Origin: Prostheceraeus crozeri
Lineage: Eukaryota; Platyhelminthes; Polycladida; Euryleptidae
Assembly (NCBI GenBank): GCA_907163375.1
Contig: CAJQUW010014405.1
Coordinates: 1 to 64,000, forward strand
Direction of reading: 5' to 3'
Length of the DNA stretch: 64,000 bases
The notes under the pieces are model-generated. The model was given only the letters and a program-made list of their open reading frames with translations, searched no databases and was not told where the DNA came from. This document shows positions 55,931 to 64,000 of the stretch, one piece after another. Each line of letters starts with the position of its first letter. Within the stretch, counting starts at the first letter, position 1. Both the position numbers and the translations under genes were made by a program.

Positions 55931-57700
55931 CTTGCAATTCGTTTGGATTCCCAATGATCGATTCAATTTCTATGGTACAGCAGATGATTATGATATGAAC
56001 AATAGATCTGTACGCACCTTCGAAAAGGTCATAAATTTGACCTTCCATTTGCTTGTGACAATTGTAAAAAAATGCACCAAAATCAAAAAAGTCACAGAAG
56101 CAGAAGGCGGCGTGGTTTTAAAAAGAACACAGCAAGAGTGCGATAGGGGTGAATCTTCCCCGTTTGAATATCAGTGTACAGTTGGACTGATATTATTTTA
56201 TTTTGATGATTTCGTTACCATCTTTGCGGCATCCAAACATTCTTCGAACCACCACAGTTGAGCGACATTGCTAAATTCGATGACAATTAGTTTTTCTCGA
56301 ATGCCATGAAACTTTTATTTCAGAATAAATTTCAGACTACACGATTTTTTGTATTTTGAATTTAGCCGCTCATCAAATACTTAAGTATTCTAAAAACTGC
56401 TCTGAATGGATTTATCGCAATATTCATTTCTGAAAAGGTTACAACGTTGTCACCTATAGAAGTAAATTGTCCACATCCATGATTCGGTGACTATACACAT
56501 GGACGGCTAGATATCTATAATTTACTCATTAATATACTCACACTATTTTTTTCACTCCTCATCAATAGAACAACTCATAGTAGAGCTGTCAAAGTTATTT
56601 AGAAGTCCATGCCATGCATGTACGTACATGTACTATACTCAGAGGCTGTCAATCGCCACAAACATAGATGATATCTATATAAATTTCTAATTTACTGTTC
56701 TGTAGCTCACCTTGTAAGTTTCAACTAATCTCCAACAACTTGCTGACGTCCGTTTGTCTTGTATACTTTCAATCTCTTGAAGATAACATTGATAAGACGT
56801 TGGTGCAATTCCATTATAAATATATTCATTGCATGAATATTTATAGCATCAATGTAGCTGAGATGCAAATATTAAGTTTTAATAACATTTCCAATGAATC
56901 ATTATCGCAAATTAACTATATTTAATAATTTTATTTTGAGCTGATTTTATGTTCACTTTCCTTACTTTTACAACTTGATTAGACTATTCTCCGATTCAAA
57001 CTCATGATTCTAAAGCATTTTGAAAATATTATGCGCTAATATATGAATGAATCGAAAGACAATTCACAACAAATATGGAGGCTAAACTAGGACTGCTGCA
57101 TCAAAGATAAGACAAATAAGAAGAGATAACGAATTTTAATAATTGAATTAAATATTTTCATTTTTTTCTCAGTTCTTGTCTTTCAGTCCATGATCCATCC
57201 GCAAGCGTCTGCACTTCCCCAATCACCTCACCACTCCTTATGGATGTCTTTATAGTCCTTGCATGGATTGCATACATTAATTCATAAATCTAAATATCTT
57301 AATACAGCGGGTCTACCATATAAAGGCCTACTGTCTATAAAACATTGTTATCGATTTGTTTGAAATGAGCATAATGATTCTACGTTATTCATGAAATTTC
57401 ATGAAGAAATTTTGTGTAGTCAGAGTACATGTATACTGCAGTAGCTTATCAAATTGCATTGTCCATCATACATATCTAGGCTTAATGATCTATTGAGAGT
57501 GCCGGTCGAAATATCTACGTTTTCTACGACAAGGGCAATTATTCTTTTTGAGCTTCCATCAGACTTACTTGGTTTCCACCACCCATGTCCAATAGTTCTC
57601 CAAGAAGGCCTTCTTTCTTCAGTGTTTTACAATGACCTCATCATTCTCTTATGCCAGCAATATTACACAAGTTTGTAATTCTCGCGTAGTTATGGATCAT
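55931..57700. other. No gene recognised
   Basis: AT-rich flank to the right of the Polinton, with scattered short open frames that lack motifs or splice support. Confidence 0.4.
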
Positions 57701-57702
57701 GA

Positions 57703-58790
57703 ATGAATGGCATTTCATCTCGTGAAATCTTTGGTCATGAATGTGAAATAGCAGAAAAAACATCTAATTATAAAGTCATACTTGAAGATAGAATAGCACG
57801 TCGGAAAGGAGGAACTGCTATTTACATTCGAGATTATTATCATTTCCGAGTGATTAACAGTACGATAAATATCCTTGAAATCGACTGTCTGCTTCTCGAA
57901 GTACTTACCTGTAATACAGTAAGTAATGATATATGTTTGTACATCCCTCCATCCTTGAACGCTGACCTACTCAGAGAGACACATCAGAAAATTGTCGACG
58001 CAGCCAATAATTTGCGCGCTCGAAATCCCTCACTAAGCATAATTTTATCTGTTTATTTATCCGATAATGTGACGTATGACTCCCCGATGTCTACTTGAGA
58101 CCATTTGATGATAACTGCCCATCCTAATACTTATCGCGGAGAAATGACAAGAAATCAATGTACAGAAAGGAAGCACATCGTGTTTGATTCCCGGAGTTCC
58201 CATCTGTCGAAGTTTTGCGGGGAGCTCTCCGCCCAAGACCGTGATGGTCTCCACAATAATGCTGACGATGTCAATAAACGATGGAATATATTTAAGAACA
58301 TCATGAAGGAGAATATCAAGGTATGCATCCCGTAGCATCCCGTCACTTTAAGTAAAAGAGACGAATGCTGGACCACTGACAAATCAACCAACGATGGGAT
58401 GCTTTCATTCAGGAATAAAGACTGGGAAAAGTGCTATCTAAAAATCAAAGTAAAGCATGAAATCTGTAAATCGAAATTGATAACCGCAAATAAAATGACC
58501 ATTCACTTCGACAATAAGACCCGTTCTTGAGTACGCTTCACCTTGCTTCGTGGGTTTTAATGCCACTTTATCGAACATGCTTGAATCTGTTAACAAAAGA
58601 GCTCACAGAAGCATGCTCCCAGACGGAGAGGCAACTTGTCCGTGTACTGGTAACGCCTTAAAGCATCGCCGATGTAATACCAGTTTAAAGGTATTATCAG
58701 ACACTATTCAGCACGTGGATCACATTTTGAATTATCTGAAACCAAGGCAATTATCATGCTCTCATCGACTGGCTACAATCTAATACCGAA
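57703..58790 (+). pseudogene. Decayed LINE (endonuclease and C-terminal pieces)
   Basis: 57703-58098 reads like a LINE endonuclease (RIARRKGGTAIYIRDYYHF ... DICLYIPPSLNADLLRETHQ ... NPSLSIILS) with the GDFN region mutated. After a gap without a reverse transcriptase core, 58520-58783 carries a C-terminal piece (SNMLESVNKRAHRSML). Many stops; an internally deleted, dead copy. Confidence 0.55.
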
Positions 58791-59281
58791 CAGCAAAAAG
58801 ACAGATGTCATTTTTGCCTTTTACCGTACGTCTCTTTAACGAATTAGCATGAAATTTTATCTCTTCACATTTATTTCGAACAATGCTTTATTTCTTTATA
58901 AACGAAAGACAGCACAATTCGTGACAGTGGAGCAGAATCTGCATGTATGTTCTTACCTTTTGATTCCCATTCAAGAAATACAACACTTATCAATCTTCAA
59001 AAGGGGTACATAATTGTATAAAAGCTTCCTTAAGCGTCAATTATTGTCAATAATCTCTATACACAGCATGTAAAAAATATTTGTAGGCCTTACGTCCGTC
59101 GATATAGTCAACCCAATGTCCAAGCTGCCCATTGTGTATTTAACAATACAAGCTTTTCATCGATCAAAAATAATTCATATTTTTGCACTTAACTTAGACA
59201 AGTCTCAGAATTTTTCAATCCCATATCTTTTTATATAGCCATCATTTTGCTCAGTTGCACCTACCTGGTCGCTAACTTTAC

Positions 59282-59441
59282 ACACGCCAACCAGATGTGT
59301 AGTATAGACGATAGCAGCAGCAAAAACTCGAATTTCGAATGTATTTTTTCCCAAATTACCAACTATACGAAGCGCGTGATATGGCAACATCAAGCCAGTG
59401 TCGAATAGTGATTGCTCTTCCTTTTCTTCCTTATAGATCGG
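59282..59441 (-). CDS. Candidate exon of a second transporter-like gene
   Basis: On -, a TTTCAG acceptor above 59441 and a GTAAAG donor below 59282 bound 160 bp. The exon is open in one frame: PIYKEEKEEQSLFDTGLMLP then YHALRIVGN ... VFAAAIVYTTHLVGV. The F-[DE]-x-G-x-x-LP pattern followed by a VY-containing helix is like the segment after membrane helix 6 in SLC36 transporters. It lies upstream of the 28-15 kb exons in gene direction, so it cannot belong to that gene and would imply a paralogue in tandem. Weak evidence. Confidence 0.3.
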
Positions 59442-59750
59442 CTGAAACCTGCATCGCAATATTTGAATGACGGGCGAAGCAGCTTGTTCGTTATATTATA
59501 TTAGACGTGGGCAGCTTAAAAGTATGTTAATTTTACAGTGATTCTTGCTTAGAGCCTTGCCAAGAAAGTTTTTATGATCTACTTTTAGAAATAATTTATG
59601 AATGATACAGGGTAGTCGCTGAAATCGTTAATAGCCTTGTACGGAAGGAAATTCCATTTTGTTGCCATTGAAATTGAAAACTGAAAACACTCCCTTGTAA
59701 TGGCGATGTTTCAAATTTTTAAGATAAATAAAATTACAATCTGTAAACCG

Positions 59751-59782
59751 CCCGACGTTTCGTCCGCCGCGGACTTATTCAT
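59751..59782 (-). ncRNA. Hammerhead-like / Penelope terminal hairpin remnant
   Basis: On - the sequence reads ATGAATAAGTCCG, CGG loop, CGGACGAAACGTCGGG. The 5-bp stem GTCCG/CGGAC followed by GAAAC matches stem II plus the conserved GAAA strand of hammerhead motifs carried by Penelope elements. The CUGAUGA strand is degraded (TGAATAA). It is probably a dead remnant. Confidence 0.3.
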
Positions 59783-59983
59783 GGACAAACTGGCATTGGT
59801 GAGCGATGGTTTAAATATCAAAAATGACTTCTCGTCAATTCGTGTTTCCTATTCATGGATGGACAATGGATCCTGATGTAATTCGCTTCAGCCACCCTAG
59901 TATGAATAGGGTTGCTGAGGCGAGCGATGATATCGACATCAAAGTCGTCTATAGAAAAAGAACGATCAGAATAGTAGTATATA

Positions 59984-60037
59984 GTGTGACATCCGGTGCG
60001 ACGCTTCTCTTCGCTTCGCTTGCGCCGGATGTCACAC
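59984..60037. repeat. Perfect-like 17-bp hairpin
   Basis: GTGTGACATCCGGTGCG and TGCGCCGGATGTCACAC form inverted arms around a ~20-nt CT-rich loop (CGCTTCTCTTCGCTTCGCT). Unexplained. Confidence 0.7.
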
Positions 60038-60189
60038 TTTTGCGGGTTTTTTCAAAAAAAAAATTTCAAAAATTTAGGTAGACTTCAAATTTCACGTGGC
60101 CGAAGGGGCGAAAATTTAGGTAGTGACAAATTTTCAAAAAAATCAAAATTTCAAAAATTTAGCCGGTCTCAAAATATCACGTAATCTCA

Positions 60190-60355
60190 AATTTGTGATT
60201 ATGACATTTTGCTCCCAAAATCATGACCGTTCCAGGACACCGAAAATCATAAAAGTTAAGAATCTCAAATTTGTGAATTACAATTCTTACCTTGAAAATC
60301 ATGACCGTTCCAGGACACCGAAAATCATAAAAGTTGAGAATTTCAAATTCATGAA
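60190..60355. repeat. Tandem duplication, ~85-bp unit
   Basis: Two copies of a unit with AAAATCATGACCGTTCCAGG and ACACCGAAAATCATAAAAGTT, each preceded by CTCAAATTTGTGA-like sequence. A-rich GAAAATTTAGGTAG patches lie just upstream. Confidence 0.75.
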
Positions 60356-60689
60356 TTTTATCCATCTTTCAGGTTTTTAAAATATATCATGTGACTAAAA
60401 ATATTTCTTTAAGAATGTAACACAATCTCTTAGAATGCCTGTTATTGTTACTGCTTTGCACTCTGATGAACCACCCAATTGTAGGGAACAGCTGCTCCCG
60501 CATATATGATATAATTGCTGCTGCTCATCGCATTCCTCAGCCATTGAATTACAGAGTAAGCAGCTGCTACCCGTATTAAAGATTAAGGATCAAAAATGCC
60601 GTGGAATATATTGCAGCATATAGGAAGTAAGACTTCATTTGCAATTCCATTAATCATAACTAGTGACTGTTTTCTTTCTTCATTGCAAA

Positions 60690-60941
60690 ATGCCAAAACG
60701 TACTGCCGCGGAAGCTTTTTCGTTTTACATGCCGATTTTACTAAACTTAATTAAAGAAGAGCACAAGGAAACTGCGAATAAATACTTTGAAGAGTGGAAG
60801 TTAGAAATTCAATCGAGAAAGAAGAACAAATTGGACTCTCAAAAACAAGTGGAGGATATTACAGTAAAAATAGAACAGTATCTGACCACTACTACAATTC
60901 CTCAGTTCAATGTTACAAATAACAACAATGAAATTAGATAA
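60690..60941 (+). CDS. Small hypothetical ORF at the array edge
   Basis: 83 residues from the ATG at 60690 (MPKRTAAEAFSFYMPILLNL): charged and helical, with a stop inside the first array unit (the last ~8 codons come from the repeat). No family recognised. It could be part of a mobile or satellite-associated sequence, or chance. Confidence 0.2.
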   Translation: MPKRTAAEAFSFYMPILLNLIKEEHKETANKYFEEWKLEIQSRKKNKLDSQKQVEDITVKIEQYLTTTTIPQFNVTNNNNEIR

Positions 60942-60971
60942 ACGATAGATCAAATTGCCATGCAAAAGATG

Positions 60972-61045
60972 TGCGGCTGGTAGGATTCGAACCTACGACC
61001 AAGGTTAACTAGACCTGTGCTCTAACCATCTGAGCTACGAGCCAC
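60972..61045 (-). tRNA. tRNA-like gene, unit 1 (anticodon probably AGT, Thr)
   Basis: Read on -, it has a good D arm (GCTC AGATGGTTA GAGC), an anticodon stem AGGT/ACCT with a 7-nt loop CTAGTTA (anticodon AGT), a variable GGTC region and a perfect T arm (GTAGG TTCGAAT CCTAC). The internal promoter A box (TAGCTCAGATGG) and B box (GGTTCGAATCC) are intact. Oddities: the 5' acceptor strand GTGGCTCG has one extra base compared with the 3' strand CAGCCGC, position 37 is T instead of a purine, and the base pair 27-43 is C-T. It may be a functional variant or a tRNA-derived pseudogene/SINE head. Confidence 0.65.
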
Positions 61046-61269
61046 TTACGCGACTCTGTCAGTTGGCTGGATCAAACCCTCACCACCACACATCAGTTGT
61101 CAAGGCAATAATAATCAATGAATAAATAACACGTCACAATTGTGACCGCCGACATTAAGGCAAGTAGCGGGGATCCATTGTCCACCAAAGCATCTTAAAC
61201 CATGTCGTGAATGCAATTAACAACAATGAAATTAGATAAACGATAGATCAAATTGCCATGCAAAAGATG

Positions 61270-61343
61270 TGCGGCTGGTAGGATTCGAACCTACGACCAA
61301 GGTTAACTAGACCTGTGCTCTAACCATCTGAGCTACGAGCCAC
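61270..61343 (-). tRNA. tRNA-like gene, unit 2
   Basis: Reads the same as unit 1, 298 bp later. Confidence 0.63.
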
Positions 61344-61567
61344 TTACGCGACTCTGTCAGTTGGCTGGATCAAACCCTCACCACCACACATCAGTTGTCA
61401 AGGCAATAATAATCAATGAATAAATAACACGTCACAATTGTGACCGCCGACATTAAGGCAAGTAGCGGGGATCCATTGTCCACCAAAGCATCTTAAACCA
61501 TGTCGTGAATGCAATTAACAACAATGAAATTAGATAAACGATAGATCAAATTGCCATGCAAAAGATG

Positions 61568-61641
61568 TGCGGCTGGTAGGATTCGAACCTACGACCAAGG
61601 TTAACTAGACCTGTGCTCTAACCATCTGAGCTACGAGCCAC
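61568..61641 (-). tRNA. tRNA-like gene, unit 3
   Basis: Reads the same as unit 1. Confidence 0.63.
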
Positions 61642-61865
61642 TTACGCGACTCTGTCAGTTGGCTGGATCAAACCCTCACCACCACACATCAGTTGTCAAG
61701 GCAATAATAATCAATGAATAAATAACACGTCACAATTGTGACCGCCGACATTAAGGCAAGTAGCGGGGATCCATTGTCCACCAAAGCATCTTAAACCATG
61801 TCGTGAATGCAATTAACAACAATGAAATTAGATAAACGATAGATCAAATTGCCATGCAAAAGATG

Positions 61866-61939
61866 TGCGGCTGGTAGGATTCGAACCTACGACCAAGGTT
61901 AACTAGACCTGTGCTCTAACCATCTGAGCTACGAGCCAC
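61866..61939 (-). tRNA. tRNA-like gene, unit 4
   Basis: Reads the same as unit 1. Confidence 0.63.
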
Positions 61940-62163
61940 TTACGCGACTCTGTCAGTTGGCTGGATCAAACCCTCACCACCACACATCAGTTGTCAAGGC
62001 AATAATAATCAATGAATAAATAACACGTCACAATTGTGACCGCCGACATTAAGGCAAGTAGCGGGGATCCATTGTCCACCAAAGCATCTTAAACCATGTC
62101 GTGAATGCAATTAACAACAATGAAATTAGATAAACGATAGATCAAATTGCCATGCAAAAGATG

Positions 62164-62237
62164 TGCGGCTGGTAGGATTCGAACCTACGACCAAGGTTAA
62201 CTAGACCTGTGCTCTAACCATCTGAGCTACGAGCCAC
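62164..62237 (-). tRNA. tRNA-like gene, unit 5
   Basis: Reads the same as unit 1. Confidence 0.63.
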
Positions 62238-62461
62238 TTACGCGACTCTGTCAGTTGGCTGGATCAAACCCTCACCACCACACATCAGTTGTCAAGGCAA
62301 TAATAATCAATGAATAAATAACACGTCACAATTGTGACCGCCGACATTAAGGCAAGTAGCGGGGATCCATTGTCCACCAAAGCATCTTAAACCATGTCGT
62401 GAATGCAATTAACAACAATGAAATTAGATAAACGATAGATCAAATTGCCATGCAAAAGATG

Positions 62462-62535
62462 TGCGGCTGGTAGGATTCGAACCTACGACCAAGGTTAACT
62501 AGACCTGTGCTCTAACCATCTGAGCTACGAGCCAC
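62462..62535 (-). tRNA. tRNA-like gene, unit 6
   Basis: Reads the same as unit 1. Confidence 0.63.
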
Positions 62536-62759
62536 TTACGCGACTCTGTCAGTTGGCTGGATCAAACCCTCACCACCACACATCAGTTGTCAAGGCAATA
62601 ATAATCAATGAATAAATAACACGTCACAATTGTGACCGCCGACATTAAGGCAAGTAGCGGGGATCCATTGTCCACCAAAGCATCTTAAACCATGTCGTGA
62701 ATGCAATTAACAACAATGAAATTAGATAAACGATAGATCAAATTGCCATGCAAAAGATG

Positions 62760-62833
62760 TGCGGCTGGTAGGATTCGAACCTACGACCAAGGTTAACTAG
62801 ACCTGTGCTCTAACCATCTGAGCTACGAGCCAC
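62760..62833 (-). tRNA. tRNA-like gene, unit 7
   Basis: Reads the same as unit 1. Confidence 0.63.
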
Positions 62834-63057
62834 TTACGCGACTCTGTCAGTTGGCTGGATCAAACCCTCACCACCACACATCAGTTGTCAAGGCAATAAT
62901 AATCAATGAATAAATAACACGTCACAATTGTGACCGCCGACATTAAGGCAAGTAGCGGGGATCCATTGTCCACCAAAGCATCTTAAACCATGTCGTGAAT
63001 GCAATTAACAACAATGAAATTAGATAAACGATAGATCAAATTGCCATGCAAAAGATG

Positions 63058-63131
63058 TGCGGCTGGTAGGATTCGAACCTACGACCAAGGTTAACTAGAC
63101 CTGTGCTCTAACCATCTGAGCTACGAGCCAC
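63058..63131 (-). tRNA. tRNA-like gene, unit 8
   Basis: Reads the same as unit 1. Confidence 0.63.
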
Positions 63132-63355
63132 TTACGCGACTCTGTCAGTTGGCTGGATCAAACCCTCACCACCACACATCAGTTGTCAAGGCAATAATAA
63201 TCAATGAATAAATAACACGTCACAATTGTGACCGCCGACATTAAGGCAAGTAGCGGGGATCCATTGTCCACCAAAGCATCTTAAACCATGTCGTGAATGC
63301 AATTAACAACAATGAAATTAGATAAACGATAGATCAAATTGCCATGCAAAAGATG

Positions 63356-63429
63356 TGCGGCTGGTAGGATTCGAACCTACGACCAAGGTTAACTAGACCT
63401 GTGCTCTAACCATCTGAGCTACGAGCCAC
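63356..63429 (-). tRNA. tRNA-like gene, unit 9
   Basis: Reads the same as unit 1. Confidence 0.63.
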
Positions 63430-63653
63430 TTACGCGACTCTGTCAGTTGGCTGGATCAAACCCTCACCACCACACATCAGTTGTCAAGGCAATAATAATC
63501 AATGAATAAATAACACGTCACAATTGTGACCGCCGACATTAAGGCAAGTAGCGGGGATCCATTGTCCACCAAAGCATCTTAAACCATGTCGTGAATGCAA
63601 TTAACAACAATGAAATTAGATAAACGATAGATCAAATTGCCATGCAAAAGATG

Positions 63654-63727
63654 TGCGGCTGGTAGGATTCGAACCTACGACCAAGGTTAACTAGACCTGT
63701 GCTCTAACCATCTGAGCTACGAGCCAC
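63654..63727 (-). tRNA. tRNA-like gene, unit 10
   Basis: Reads the same as unit 1. Confidence 0.63.
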
Positions 63728-63951
63728 TTACGCGACTCTGTCAGTTGGCTGGATCAAACCCTCACCACCACACATCAGTTGTCAAGGCAATAATAATCAA
63801 TGAATAAATAACACGTCACAATTGTGACCGCCGACATTAAGGCAAGTAGCGGGGATCCATTGTCCACCAAAGCATCTTAAACCATGTCGTGAATGCAATT
63901 AACAACAATGAAATTAGATAAACGATAGATCAAATTGCCATGCAAAAGATG

Positions 63952-64000
63952 TGCGGCTGGTAGGATTCGAACCTACGACCAAGGTTAACTAGACCTGTGC
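63952..64000 (-). tRNA. tRNA-like gene, unit 11, cut by window end
   Basis: The 3' two thirds of the same gene (T arm, variable region, anticodon loop). The 5' end lies outside the window. Confidence 0.6.

Larger units (their letters stand above)
60923..64000. repeat. Tandem array of a 298-bp unit containing a tRNA-like gene
   Basis: Starting with AACAACAATGAAATTAGATA at about 60923, a 298-bp unit repeats ten full times and an eleventh partly, and continues past the window end. As far as I can read by eye, the copies are identical. Each unit has one tRNA-like gene on - and a ~224-bp spacer with no other feature. Confidence 0.97.

Noticed and set aside
60972-64000. CRISPR-like array
   Set aside because: The repeat unit is 298 bp, with no short repeat/variable spacer alternation, contains a tRNA-like gene, and the genome is eukaryotic.

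Overview
The window looks like nuclear DNA of an invertebrate animal. It is AT-rich, uses the standard genetic code, has GT-AG introns, carries tandem RNA polymerase III tRNA-like genes, and is packed with animal-type transposable elements (LINEs, a Penelope-like element, hAT, Tc1/mariner, a Polinton/Maverick). I cannot name the species from sequence alone.

Layout. 1-4.1 kb: a decayed Jockey/CR1-type LINE on + with three stop codons. 4.2-6.1 kb: a non-autonomous hAT-like element with an 8-bp target duplication and a smaller nested one. 8.3-8.6 kb: a small fold-back repeat. 9.03-14.59 kb: a composite DNA transposon with 18-bp ends and a recurring 14-bp motif; it holds a broken transposase-like gene on - and is interrupted by a Tc1/mariner copy. 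15.4-28.1 kb: three well-bounded exons on - of an SLC36-like amino-acid transporter. Its introns contain a Penelope-like element, a LINE wedged between two long (CT)n tracts, a second Penelope fragment, a ~0.9 kb inverted-repeat element and a LINE tail. 29.6-33.1 kb: a large inverted repeat with ~0.4-0.5 kb arms. 34.4-35.3 kb: a LINE remnant.

35,686-55,924 is a full-length Polinton/Maverick of 20.2 kb, with ~390-bp terminal inverted repeats and a perfect 6-bp target duplication (GTAATA). It encodes a chromodomain integrase, packaging ATPase, adenain-type protease, capsid proteins, small basic virion-type proteins and a protein-primed DNA polymerase. The polymerase is frameshifted and lacks its C-terminus, and the minor capsid gene is split, so this copy is probably not autonomous. 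It also carries unusual cargo: a two-repeat TATA-binding-protein-like gene overlapping a possible PC4-like gene, a UBA-RING protein resembling the tail of IAPs, and a gene with at least six phase-0 introns. Several promoters share a TATATAA box, two of them with a matching downstream sequence. This suggests that the element may run part of its own transcription programme; that is inference.

55.9-60.9 kb: LINE debris, one candidate transporter exon on - (perhaps a paralogue), short repeats and hairpins. 60.92-64.0 kb: an apparently perfectly homogeneous tandem array of a 298-bp unit, each with a tRNA-like gene on -. The array runs off the window end.
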